Source: Picocystis sp. L7
Taxonomy: Eukaryota > Chlorophyta > Picocystophyceae > Picocystales > Picocystaceae
Direction: 5' to 3'
DNA length: 64,000 bases
NCBI GenBank assembly: GCA_020975725.1
Contig: QXJR01000005.1
Location: 806,001-870,000, forward strand
This document shows, in pieces, positions 1 to 8,560 of the stretch. Numbering within the stretch: position 1 is the stretch's first letter; each line of letters opens with the position of its first letter. Position numbers and translations under genes: made by a program. The notes under the pieces are model-generated. The model saw nothing but the letters and a program-made list of their open reading frames with translations. It did not search any database and was not told the DNA's origin.

Positions 1-269
1 AACCCCGTTTTTGGTTCATGGTAGTTCTGCAAACGGACCGGGAAAATGGGGAAGGGTTGGGTGTCCTCTGCGGCATATGCTGATTGCTGCAACATTGCGG
101 GATTTGCGGGAAGGGAGCTTTCGACTGGTGCAGGCCGTCGACGTCCCTTGGAGCATCCGATAGCAGGTGCGCGACAAAGAGAAAAGGGTCTCGAATCGAT
201 CCATCGAGTAGCCACTACCGAATGAAAGCGAACTGACGCGCGTCCCATCCGCCAGCATTAGGTTTAGGG

Positions 270-1238
270 ATGGAAGGCGGTGTTGGAAGCACCGGAGGAA
301 GTCCTATTGTTGATGCGCCTGCGACAGGAGACATGTGCGACCTCATAGCACCGCCGTGCGAACTTGCTGTGAGCAAGCAACACCATGTGGATCCTCCGAG
401 TGAGATGTTTGGGACGCCTCCCCTTACTCAGTCGATGGATCGTGGTAGGACATGGACGATTGCCCATCACAAGGCGGTTTTATCCGTCGTCTTGGACAAT
501 GATTGTTGCTTCATCGAGAAGCAGACAAATAAGGACAAGGAGGCGGCTTGGAGGATGTTCCACGAACGACTTCGAAGCCTCTATCCTTCTCTCTTTGGAA
601 GTTGGAAGTTGGAGCGAAAACAGGTCCGGCGTCGAATCCTTGATCTCTTGCGGGCTCATCGTGAAAACGAGAAGGCAGCGTTGCGTGCAACAGGCAGGAG
701 CGGAGGAGTACTTGACGAGGAATACGCCCACCTGTGCGAAGAAGTATGCGCCCGCTTTGAGGCCGCGGAAGCAATGAAAGAGAAGGCCCGCTCGAAGAAG
801 GATCAGGCTCGAGAGGAGAAACAACGCCTTGGCGAGGTGCTTTGTTTGCAGCAAGTGCAACGACAGCAGAAGCGAGCACGATCGGGAAATCCATCCCGCA
901 CTTCCCCTACTGGATCTACTGACCAACCTAGCCGCCGTCCAAGACGTGCATCTGGCGACCCGGAGCGTGAAGCCCTCCTACCGATCATTCAGAACACGAT
1001 GAGTGGCTTGCTGCGCAACGACACACGTCAAACAGCAGCACAAGAGTGGAAAATGCTCGTCGATTACCACTTGCTAGATCCGTCGAAATGGCCGGACCCG
1101 GGAAACTTTGCTGATTACATAGCAAAGCAATTTGAGACGGTCTCGTGCGGTGGCACAACGCAATTTCCAACGTCAAGTTCCCAATTGGAAGACGCAGAGG
1201 TCGAGTCCCCCATGAAGACAGTACCACGTGCACCTTAA
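270..1238 (+). CDS. Myb/SANT-like DNA-binding protein of Harbinger H1
   Basis: A 322-residue protein. Residues about 55-125 have the helical Trp-bearing pattern of a Myb/SANT-like domain (RTWTIAHHKAVLSVVLDND near the start, then a basic helix). A highly charged coiled-coil-like stretch of Lys, Arg and Glu follows (about 150-200), then a basic linker and a C-terminal part ending in a KWPDPGNFADYIAKQF motif. The same C-terminal pattern (KWPDPGTHEAYIKRAL) occurs in the H2 protein at 20225-21157, which ties the two together as one family. In PIF/Harbinger elements the Myb-like protein binds the ends and brings the transposase to the nucleus. The ATG at 270 is the first in frame. No internal stop is present. 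The protein is convergent with the H1 transposase. Confidence 0.75.
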   Translation: MEGGVGSTGGSPIVDAPATGDMCDLIAPPCELAVSKQHHVDPPSEMFGTPPLTQSMDRGRTWTIAHHKAVLSVVLDNDCCFIEKQTNKDKEAAWRMFHERLRSLYPSLFGSWKLERKQVRRRILDLLRAHRENEKAALRATGRSGGVLDEEYAHLCEEVCARFEAAEAMKEKARSKKDQAREEKQRLGEVLCLQQVQRQQKRARSGNPSRTSPTGSTDQPSRRPRRASGDPEREALLPIIQNTMSGLLRNDTRQTAAQEWKMLVDYHLLDPSKWPDPGNFADYIAKQFETVSCGGTTQFPTSSSQLEDAEVESPMKTVPRAP

Positions 1239-1463
1239 TGCAATACATGTCTATTGGTATCTACATTACACCATCGTGAATTTAGAAACACCGCGACACC
1301 GTGTGCGGGCTCAAGCACTTTCTCTACTGTCCACCTTGTCTTCAGGCTACGTCCTAGGTAAGCGCAAGCCTTGGAGTTTTAATTTCTACATATCCTCTCT
1401 ACACCTTCTTTTCTGTGCGATTGCTCCCAACTTTCCTCTCGAAATCTGGCTCCCGTTTCATTT

Positions 1464-2404
1464 ATGCTGCTTTTGCATTTCCAGGTGGTTTCCAAATGCC
1501 GGTGTCCAGTTTCCAGGTGGGTTCCAAATGTTGCTTTTGCATTTCCAGGTGGTTTCCAAATGCCGGTGTCCAGTTTCCAGGTGGGTTCCAAATGCTGCTT
1601 TTGCATTTCCAGGTGGTTTCCAAATGCCGGTGTCCAGTTTCCAGGTGGGTTCCAAATGCTGCTTTTGCATTTCCAGGTGGTTTCCAAATGCCGGTGTCCA
1701 GTTTCCAGGTGGGTTCCAAATGCTGCTTTTGCATTTCCAGGTGGTTTCCAAATGCCGGTGTCCAGTTTCCAGGTGGGTTCCAAATGCTGCTTTTGCATTT
1801 CCAGGTGGTTTCCAAATGCCGGTGTCCAGTTTCCAGGTGGGTTCCAAATGCTGCTTTTGCATTTCCAGGTGGTTTCCAAATGCCGGTGTCCAGTTTCCAG
1901 GTGGGTTCCAAATGCTGCTTTTGCATTTCCAGGTGGGTTCCAAATGCTGCTTTTGCATTTCCAGGTGGTTTCCAAATGCCGGTGTCCAGTTTCCAGGTGG
2001 GTTCCAAATGCTGCTTTTGCATTTCCAGGTGGTTTCCAAATGCCGGTGTCCAGTTTCCAGGTGGGTTCCAAATGCTGCTTTTGCATTTCCAGGTGGTTTC
2101 CAAATGCCGGTGTCCAGTTTCCAGGTGGGTTCCAAATGCTGCTTTTGCATTTCCAGGTGGTTTCCAAATGCCGGTGTCCAGTTTCCAGGTGGGTTCCAAA
2201 TGCTGCTTTTGCATTTCCAGGTGGTTTCCAAATGCCGGTGTCCAGTTTCCAGGTGGGTTCCAAATGCTGCTTTTGCATTTCCAGGTGGTTTCCAAATGCC
2301 GGTGTCCAGTTTCCAGGTGGGTTCCAAATGCTGCTTTTGCATTTCCAGGTGGGTTCCAAATGCCGGTGTCCAGTTTCCAGGTGGGTTCCAAATGCTGCTT
2401 TTGT
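1464..2404. repeat. Minisatellite of alternating 32-bp half-units (64-bp unit)
   Basis: About 29 tandem half-units of 32 bp. Two variants alternate: A, beginning CCAGGTGGTTTCCAAATGCC, and B, beginning CCAGGTGGGTTCCAAATGCT, giving a 64-bp higher-order unit. Alternation breaks near 1925-1960, where two B units are adjacent, and near 2345-2370, where a B start joins an A end; both look like unequal exchange. Copies are almost identical, so the array is recently homogenised. All six frames are free of stops across most of the array, so the long ORFs here have no coding value by themselves. It fills the space between the two convergent H1 genes. Confidence 0.95.
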
Positions 2405-2659
2405 GTGTTTACTAGCACGCAAGCCGAGATTCAAATCGTGGATTGTGAAGGCTTCCTTCCATGCGATAATTATCCAGCAAGCCTATGAACGCAAGACTAC
2501 GATAGCTACTCACGTTTGCAAGAAGCATGTTAGCTTGTGTCGTCGTCTCCTCAAGGTGCAATACCCTTTGTCAAAGAAAACAGTTGAACACATGCAACGC
2601 TCCACGAGCCACAGAAAACAAACACAACGCTGAAAGTGCACTACTTACCACGTGACGCC

Positions 2660-3874
2660 CTACGAAATCATGTCTTCATACTCCTGCAACGTCGGTGGCG
2701 CAATGCCCAGGTAATCCGTTGTCACGCCACCATGCAGGCACGTGTGGAAGTTCGTCAGTAAAGCCGCAACTAAGTCTTCCTTACCTGTTTGACGCAACAA
2801 CACAGCCCTCCGCGTCTTGTCACCCACGAGGGGCCATAGCTGCTCCAACTTCCCAAATATCCACTCCACGGCTTGTCGATAGCTGCTCATGTTTTCGTTG
2901 AAGGCTGCTTGCTGCGCGTTGAGATCCCCTTTGTGTGGACGATGCACGACGTCTGATAGAGGGTACGCTCCATCCCCGTAGAGGGAGACCTCAGCCCCAT
3001 TATCTTCCACAATCATTCGCAACCTCTCTTCGATGCATGACCTCCGCAAGATGTTTGCGTCCCCGGAGGAGCCAGGATGCGGGCCATCATAATATGCAAT
3101 CATGAAGTTGGACAAAACGACCGCCTGGTATTTTGTCGCATGCATTCTTTTCCACCCTGTGTACGCAGCGTCCTCCCCTTCGGTTGGCCTGCGGATTTTG
3201 AAGAGCGTCCCATCGATGAAGCCACAACAAGTTGGCACCGGACAACCACGCAATGAGAGTGCCTTTGCAAGACGAGGCAGCTCGTCCGCCCATACCTCCA
3301 AGCGCAACGCTCGCCTCGCAAATGGGTAGACGTGGTCCAACATTGCGTTATGAAGTTCTGAGAGACCCGTTGATCGCCGGTTAAACGTGGCACTGAGATG
3401 GTGCAAATTTTCCAAAGACGCGAGCCTCCGCAGCAAGACGAGCATGCCCTCCTCTCCCGTGAAAACCCGTCTCGAGCTCTCTATTCGTATGATCCTTGGG
3501 ACCTTTAGGATCCGCATGAGTTCCCGTATCTCCCAACCTAGAAAGCGGCAATGTTGTCGTAACCAGTCATCGTCAAATGCATCGATCGTGCAAGAGACGT
3601 TGGACACCGCGCACCTGTAGTTCCAAAAGCGTTTCGCACGTTGGAGGTCTGCCCAACATCGTTCGATTGCTGCGAGGATGGCTTGCAAAATCGCGAGTCT
3701 ACCACCCCTTCTAAAACGCCTCATCGACGCCAATCCCACGAATAGAAAGGCGAGATCGTCGAAGCGCTGACGCAACCGCCTCCGCTGGAGCGCACTCCCC
3801 ACACGCGATGGCATGACGTGGATACTTTCCCGCGGAAACCGTCCACGATGCGCTTGCGATGGACTCTCAGCCAC
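2660..3874 (-). CDS. PIF/Harbinger DDE transposase (H1)
   Basis: A 404-residue DDE transposase of the DDE_4 (Harbinger) family, which cuts and pastes the element in the nucleus. The catalytic triad is visible: first Asp in GFIDGTLFKIRRP, second in SLYGDGAYPLSD, Glu in AVEWIFGKLEQLWP. The N-terminal half is helical and includes a helix-turn-helix-like region before the catalytic core. The H2 transposase (11530-12705) matches it through the whole core and the C-terminal tail (GKEDLVAALLTNFHTC versus GKEDFVAALLTNYHTC). The reading frame is uninterrupted and stops with TAG, so the gene may be functional. It is convergent with the Myb-like gene of the same element. The ATG at 3874 is the first Met of the open frame; a start a few codons later is possible. 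Confidence 0.88.
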   Translation of the reverse strand: MAESPSQAHRGRFPRESIHVMPSRVGSALQRRRLRQRFDDLAFLFVGLASMRRFRRGGRLAILQAILAAIERCWADLQRAKRFWNYRCAVSNVSCTIDAFDDDWLRQHCRFLGWEIRELMRILKVPRIIRIESSRRVFTGEEGMLVLLRRLASLENLHHLSATFNRRSTGLSELHNAMLDHVYPFARRALRLEVWADELPRLAKALSLRGCPVPTCCGFIDGTLFKIRRPTEGEDAAYTGWKRMHATKYQAVVLSNFMIAYYDGPHPGSSGDANILRRSCIEERLRMIVEDNGAEVSLYGDGAYPLSDVVHRPHKGDLNAQQAAFNENMSSYRQAVEWIFGKLEQLWPLVGDKTRRAVLLRQTGKEDLVAALLTNFHTCLHGGVTTDYLGIAPPTLQEYEDMIS

Positions 3875-4143
3875 TGCTCGTGGAGGACTGAGAACCCCTT
3901 CCGCAAAAAATTCCTCAACGGCGATCGAGAATCAAAACAATATTCGCTTCATTTTCCGTGTTTCAAACCCACCCCGATCGACGGTCCCCGCTTTTCCCTA
4001 AACCAAAAAAGTCAAAGCCAGTATGCCCTACTTTTTGGGTTTTCGATTTTTGCGGAAGGGGATCGCCCCGGAAACCGAGAATAAACTCCCTCCTTACCCG
4101 AATATTTTGCCTTCCCCCTTTTGCAGAACTCCTCTTCACGGAA
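3875..4143. other. H1 upstream/terminal region, non-coding
   Basis: The region upstream of the minus-strand transposase. It is rich in short G/C and A/T blocks, like the subterminal regions of H2, and probably holds the transposase promoter and the element end. Short open frames here overlap on both strands and show no family signature. CAGAACTCCTCT at 4124-4135 recurs at 7206-7217 on the other side of the Crypton-like element. Confidence 0.4.
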
Positions 4144-4729
4144 TTTCGTCACCCCAGCGTCACCCCTGTCAAATCCCCCTCCGATCAAGCCCCGATCGAA
4201 CCGGGTGATTTCCGGGTCTCGTCCGGTCAACCGATCGACTGCGATCGGACATGAAATTCGGTCCGGGAGCCGTTCCTACAACCGAAACTGGCGAGGTGCG
4301 TGCGAACAGGGCTGCAGATCGAACCAAGGACGAACGGGACGACGGAACGATCGCAACGTGCCGGCAGAATCTTCGTCGTCGCGTCCGTGCGGGCACGTGA
4401 GGGTCGCATATACCTTCCGAGAGCATCAACGAGCGGGGAGAAAGAGCAGCGTGGATGGAGAGTGGCGTTCGGAGCTTGGCGAGGAGGAAACGAGGCGATG
4501 GATCCGCGGAGCCGTAAGAAGGATCCTATAGGCCTGGACCTTCGTGGATGGAACGGAAAACAGTGCGAACGGTGGCGTAAACACGTGTGGATGCGGGTTT
4601 GTCTCTTCACGCGCCAGGGACGTCCGTTGAGAAGGTGCGTGGGTTGCGTCGAACTGCGCCTTCTCAACGGATGTTCATAGAGCGGCGGGTGGTGGACACA
4701 CTCCATTACAACAAGGGTGCTGCTGCAAA

Positions 4730-6964
4730 TCAGTTGCCCCTAGAATGCTTGTATTTGAGCCGAAGAACAGTGTCCCAGCTTAGCTCACCATGCCGGCGTT
4801 TGAGACTCGTGCCGCTGGTGAACTCAAAGTTTGCCTTGACTCGATCGAACATGGCATCGTAATCTTGGAAGGTGGCAGTTTCCTTCCACACGCCGTGTGG
4901 AAGTGCATCCTGTGCAACAAGCATAATCTTTCTGAAGCGCTTCAGGCGATCACGGGCTTTCCGATCAGTTATCTCAGCTGGCAGGATGGAACGCCACGGA
5001 CGACGGCATGTCCTTTCATCACCACTTGTCCAATGTTGCCATGCTTTCCTCATGGTCATGTTGGGCACCATGAAGTTGGAAGGCAGTGGTGCCATTGGAC
5101 ACAGCCCAAAATCAGACAAGGTTTGGAGTTGTGCTTGACGAGTTTCCTCTATTGGTAATGCATTTTGACCTTCAATGAGCATTCTTCGGATGTCTTGAAT
5201 GCCGGTACCGTCAAGGACCCTCATGATTGTGCGCTCCAAGTTGGCGGTGGTGATGGGTGCTCCTTCGATTCTTCCAGCCTCAACCGCCTCATCCAAGGCC
5301 GTTTGAAGGATCACCGGCAATCGCCCAATTTGTTCTTCCACACTTGGAATGAGCTTGGCCACTTCTCCCTTCACTTGTTGAAGAGAATGGAGAAGACAGC
5401 AATGAGGGGGGACCCCCGTTGTGCACAAATTGTGTTGTTGGGCTATGGCTTCGTCTTCGTAGCCGCAAAAAAGCAATGCTTGGAGCCGTGCACATCTTGA
5501 TGCATCGCTTAGGACCCGATCGGACCACAATTTGTGGCATGATGGTAGGGTGCTTTTCAACGTGTCAAGGTGGTAGATGACACTAGCGAGGCATGTCCAT
5601 GCAACCCCAGGGTTGACTTTCGTCACGTCCATGCATTCACGGGCGCATTCCATGATAAATTCTTGCTCTTCACTTGCCGAGGGCACGAAAGTTGGGGGTA
5701 ACAATGCCAATTCTTCGTGGTGCATCCGAAGCCCGGTGACAACACGACCAACGTGCTCGTCCCCCGCAGCATCAAATCGGCGATACGTGTCCTCCACACC
5801 GGGCTGGCTCCAACCTGCACGAAGGGAAATGGAGGAACTCGAGGGGCATGCGGTCCCCCCTGCACTTGCGTATGTCGCGGCACCTTTCCTAAATGAGTGG
5901 GTGCCTATGTTTTCCTCGATGAGCCCAAGCTCTTCTAGCCTCGCGCCAAGTCGCTTCACCTCTGAGCTCAAACATGCTCTAAAGCGCCGTGCACAATCCT
6001 CTTGGTTGCCTTGGAACAAGGGAACTCCCGTCGACGGCCCTCCCACACATGCGGAAATGCAAATCAAGTAGACGCCAAGGGCAGTGACAGGACATATCCA
6101 CGGTTCCAATGGGTTCGCATATACTGCCCTCGGATATTTAGCAAGCTTTCCCTCTTGATCGGTCTTTGAATGCGCAAAGTACATCAAGAGATGGTCATCT
6201 TTGCACTTGATGTGACCCAAGTTGATGTAAGATATGTTGTCGCTTCGGCACATAAGATTCCAAAGCAAAGTTGCATAGCACCAAGCAAATGGCCCTGTGA
6301 GTTTATGTTGGGCAAGTTGTTTGCAAATGAGAGCATAGAGCTTGAATGGTAGGGCAGTCATTCCCCTCTCCACTTCCACTCCATCTTCCTTCCTCTTTCT
6401 TGCTATCCGCTTTTTCCATCCATTGATGATTGTGCTCACCGTTGGTGCTATGGTTTGCCACACATTTGTTTTTTCAAAGTCCTTGAAAAGTAGGTGTATG
6501 GCGGCCCTGTATGCATTGATTTTGCTATCGGACGTTTTCGAATTCTCTCTTCGTAGGTTGGCAATTGGTGCTAGGATAACTTCAGGAGTCACTCTTTCCC
6601 AAAGTAAAGGTTCCAATGGTCTCGATTGACTATACTCTGGAAGGAGATTCCGTATCAAGGTCCCGTCCGTGCACCTTCCACGAGGGCGCGGGCCCTCCAA
6701 CACTTTCTTCATCTCTTGAGCGAAAGCAGGATTGAGAGCCGGGTGGTTACGATGGTACAAATGAAGTAAGAACATGCTGGTTGATGACTTGTATCGGTCT
6801 CTCGTGCGCATCATCGTGCTCCCTTGGAGCTCCTCCACCAAATTAAAAACCTCATCTTCTTCACCCAAACACTCGAGCATCGGATCCACACACTCGCTTT
6901 CCTCTTCCATCCGTGGTGCATGCGCCATTTGTTGCCCCGGTGTGGTCGTCCGCCCCGTCGGCAC
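4730..6964 (-). CDS. Tyrosine recombinase, Crypton-like, with GCR1_C-like C-terminal domain
   Basis: A 744-residue protein. Residues about 100-410 form a tyrosine recombinase core with every catalytic position visible: Arg240 (NLMCRSDNIS), Lys267 (AHSKTDQEG), the HxxR box His356/Arg359 (GTHSFRKGAATYA), Trp385 and the nucleophile Tyr394 (VEDTYRRF). Residues about 630-690 (TMRKAWQHWTSGD, then RPWRSI and a basic helix) resemble the GCR1_C DNA-binding domain found in CryptonF elements. Such enzymes cut and join DNA through a covalent phosphotyrosine, moving a circular intermediate. The frame is uninterrupted and ends in TGA. Alternatives are a DIRS/Ngaro recombinase (no reverse transcriptase is present, so unlikely) or a domesticated recombinase. 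The ATG at 6964 is the first Met; starts at residues 13 or 19 are equally possible. Confidence 0.8.
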   Translation of the reverse strand: MPTGRTTTPGQQMAHAPRMEEESECVDPMLECLGEEDEVFNLVEELQGSTMMRTRDRYKSSTSMFLLHLYHRNHPALNPAFAQEMKKVLEGPRPRGRCTDGTLIRNLLPEYSQSRPLEPLLWERVTPEVILAPIANLRRENSKTSDSKINAYRAAIHLLFKDFEKTNVWQTIAPTVSTIINGWKKRIARKRKEDGVEVERGMTALPFKLYALICKQLAQHKLTGPFAWCYATLLWNLMCRSDNISYINLGHIKCKDDHLLMYFAHSKTDQEGKLAKYPRAVYANPLEPWICPVTALGVYLICISACVGGPSTGVPLFQGNQEDCARRFRACLSSEVKRLGARLEELGLIEENIGTHSFRKGAATYASAGGTACPSSSSISLRAGWSQPGVEDTYRRFDAAGDEHVGRVVTGLRMHHEELALLPPTFVPSASEEQEFIMECARECMDVTKVNPGVAWTCLASVIYHLDTLKSTLPSCHKLWSDRVLSDASRCARLQALLFCGYEDEAIAQQHNLCTTGVPPHCCLLHSLQQVKGEVAKLIPSVEEQIGRLPVILQTALDEAVEAGRIEGAPITTANLERTIMRVLDGTGIQDIRRMLIEGQNALPIEETRQAQLQTLSDFGLCPMAPLPSNFMVPNMTMRKAWQHWTSGDERTCRRPWRSILPAEITDRKARDRLKRFRKIMLVAQDALPHGVWKETATFQDYDAMFDRVKANFEFTSGTSLKRRHGELSWDTVLRLKYKHSRGN

Positions 6965-7141
6965 GCGAGAGAGTTGCTCGTTCGGTCGCTCTTCCTTGGT
7001 GATGGTGGCCGTGCACGTCCCGTTCGTTGTGAGGATTTCGTCACCCCACGAGGGTGATAAAACTACCCGGATATCCGGATCCCTTCGAACCTGAGTGAGA
7101 AACAGAGGGATTTTGGGTCGAAAGGAGAAGTCGATCCCGGA

Positions 7142-7165
7142 GTTTCGTCACCCTTTCGGGGTGAC
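7142..7165. other. Short hairpin-forming palindrome beside the Crypton-like right end
   Basis: GTCACCC and GGGTGAC pair around a short CTTTCGG-type loop. The left arm contains the core of the 14-bp terminal repeat, so the right end carries several nested copies of the terminal motif. It could be a recombinase-binding site; this is inference. Confidence 0.4.
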
Positions 7166-7217
7166 TTTTTCGATGGACCGGGTGAAACTGGGGTGACGAA
7201 ACTCCCAGAACTCCTCT

Positions 7218-7732
7218 CCGGGAAGGAAAAGTCCCTCCGGGACGGGGGAATCAGACAAATCCTTACAAGGGTCGCAGAGAAAGGGGTCTCCCATCATCGC
7301 ATTATTTTCCGGGGAGAGAATCCGACTACCTATTTGGGGCCGAAAATACTTTTTTCGGTAGGGAAATCGAAAACCGAAGCTAAAAACATTCTACTTAATC
7401 CGAAATCATCTATTGTGTTCAAGGGTTTCTACCTATTTGAGGCAAATGAAATGTCACTGATATGTGAGCATTATGCAGAAATTTCCATGCGGGAACTATT
7501 GCTATGGAATTTGACTACTTCTGACGTACAGCGACAACTGTCATATTCCTCAAGTTCACAATCCGACATGCATCAGGCGTCCCAAAAAACAGCGGATTGA
7601 AAGCTTTGTTTAGGAAGCAGGTTGGAGATAACAAGGAGCTAAAATATGATCCATCGACCTCTTCCAAACCATCGCAGCTCTTCTGTGTGACAGGAGGGAC
7701 AAAGAGGGAATAAAGAATACACCTACTTTGAA
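7218..7732. other. Intergenic, no gene seen
   Basis: This lies downstream of the proline-rich gene's stop. Blocks such as CCGAAAATACTTTTTTCGG are G/C-A/T mosaics similar in style to Harbinger subterminal DNA, but no matching partner was found. The 135-codon open frame at 7193-7600 has low-complexity composition and no recognisable motif. Confidence 0.4.
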
Positions 7733-8560
7733 CTACAGAAAAAGTTGCACGATCGACAACACGATAGCAAGGAAGACTGGTCTTGCTGCTGCTTGCAACC
7801 CGAGTGCAGCATCCTCAGGTGGCCCGGGTGGTCCTGGTGGCGATGGCGGAGTTGGCGGGCCAGGTGGCGATGGCGGAGTTGGCGGGCCAGGTGGCGATGG
7901 CGGAGTTGGCGGGCCAGGTGGCGATGGCGGAGTTGGCGGGCCAGGTGGCGATGGCGGCGATGGCGGTCCCGGAGGGGAGGGTGGTCCTGGAGGGCCTGGT
8001 GGTAAAGGTGGGGTGTCATTGGGTTGCAGGAATCTTGCATTCTGGCGCACGTTGAAGTTCCAATTGGCTTTACCACTTCGGACGCCCCAGTCTCTCTGAG
8101 TTGATTTAGCACCTTCCAGCTTCCGATCTGTTTCAGCCTTCTTGAACATACTCATACTGTCTTTCGCCATATTTTTCATTTCCTCCGACCAAACGTTCGT
8201 TTGCCCCAAGCAGACCCCCTTCGTCCGGCAAAACAGAGTTGTGCTGTCTGGACAAGTTTCACCAAGGCTTTCGCAATAGTTTGCTACTACGTCATGGCAT
8301 CCAGGTGAGTCGTTGAGGTCAGTGATCCATTGACATCCGTCCGAAGTGCAAGCATCTTCTGAAGATGCACCTGCGCAAGCGGAGTTCTCTTGAACGGCAT
8401 GGCAGTGTGTTTTCCACGAGCAACCGGAAAGGTTACAACTCCACGAGTCCACGTTGGAAGAACATTTGTCGGCCGATACAGTCGCAGCGGCCAGGAACAG
8501 GGTGCTCAATAGCACGGCCCACATGAGTTGTAGCACAGCAAGTCTGAAAAACGAAGCCAA
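7733..8560 (-). CDS. Secreted Cys-rich, proline-rich surface protein, probably GPI-anchored
   Basis: A 275-residue protein. Residues 1-30 are a signal peptide (basic start, hydrophobic core, cleavage near SADKC). Residues about 33-125 form a Cys-rich domain with two repeats of the pattern C-x(n)-GC-x-W (SGCSWK, DGCQWI), loosely like PSI-type modules. A charged linker follows, then about 65 residues of a 9-residue proline repeat (PPTPPSPPG and variants), and a hydrophobic C-terminal tail (PVFLAIVLSIVQLFL) preceded by small residues, as in GPI-anchored proteins. Pro-Ser blocks like this are hydroxylated and arabinosylated in cell-wall glycoproteins of green algae and plants. The protein is expected at the cell surface or wall. 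The frame is intact and ends in TAG. No specific family is recognised; the domain order, not similarity, supports the call. Confidence 0.75.
   Translation of the reverse strand: MASFFRLAVLQLMWAVLLSTLFLAAATVSADKCSSNVDSWSCNLSGCSWKTHCHAVQENSACAGASSEDACTSDGCQWITDLNDSPGCHDVVANYCESLGETCPDSTTLFCRTKGVCLGQTNVWSEEMKNMAKDSMSMFKKAETDRKLEGAKSTQRDWGVRSGKANWNFNVRQNARFLQPNDTPPLPPGPPGPPSPPGPPSPPSPPGPPTPPSPPGPPTPPSPPGPPTPPSPPGPPTPPSPPGPPGPPEDAALGLQAAARPVFLAIVLSIVQLFL
7845..7970. repeat. 27-bp coding minisatellite (proline repeat)
   Basis: Four or more near-perfect 27-bp copies of GGTGGCGATGGCGGAGTTGG plus GCGGGCCA-type sequence on plus. On minus they encode the 9-residue proline repeat of the surface protein. 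Because 27 is a multiple of three, changes in copy number keep the frame. Confidence 0.85.

Larger units (their letters stand above)
1..4100. mobile_element. PIF/Harbinger-like DNA transposon H1 (left end outside window or unresolved)
   Basis: Two convergent genes typical of PIF/Harbinger elements lie here: a Myb/SANT-like DNA-binding protein on plus (270-1238) and a DDE transposase on minus (2660-3874), with a 64-bp minisatellite between their 3' ends. The family normally encodes exactly these two proteins, which act together in excision and integration. The terminal inverted repeats are not resolved. The first bases of the window and the reverse complement of about 3980-4030 share only loose similarity, so the left end may be cut off by the window. 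The right boundary is an estimate, placed before the Crypton-like element that starts near 4144. Confidence 0.7.
4144..7201. mobile_element. Crypton-like tyrosine-recombinase element with 14-bp inverted termini
   Basis: A 3.06-kb block bounded by an exact 14-bp inverted repeat: TTTCGTCACCCCAG at 4144-4157 and its reverse complement at 7188-7201. Just outside, CAGAACTCCTCT occurs as a direct repeat at 4124-4135 and 7206-7217. The only convincing gene inside is the tyrosine recombinase at 4730-6964. Known Cryptons encode this enzyme type and usually lack inverted repeats, so the termini are unusual and the assignment of the ends is an inference. Further copies of the TTTCGTCACCC core lie at 7036-7046 and 7143-7153. 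The stretch 4158-4729 holds no gene I can support. Confidence 0.55.

Noticed and set aside
1228-2633. Open frames on both strands over the 64-bp array
   Set aside because: Six-frame openness is a property of the repeat unit; no flanking conserved coding part.
1-4100. Terminal inverted repeats of H1
   Set aside because: Only loose similarity between 1-60 and the reverse complement of about 3980-4030; not enough to assign ends.
4121-4862. Plus-strand frames of 90-136 codons left of the recombinase gene
   Set aside because: Arg-rich overlapping frames in GC-rich DNA with no domain; opposite strand equally open.
7728-8099. Plus-strand glycine-rich, collagen-like frame
   Set aside because: It is the antisense shadow of the proline repeat in the minus-strand surface protein, which has a signal peptide and Cys domain.
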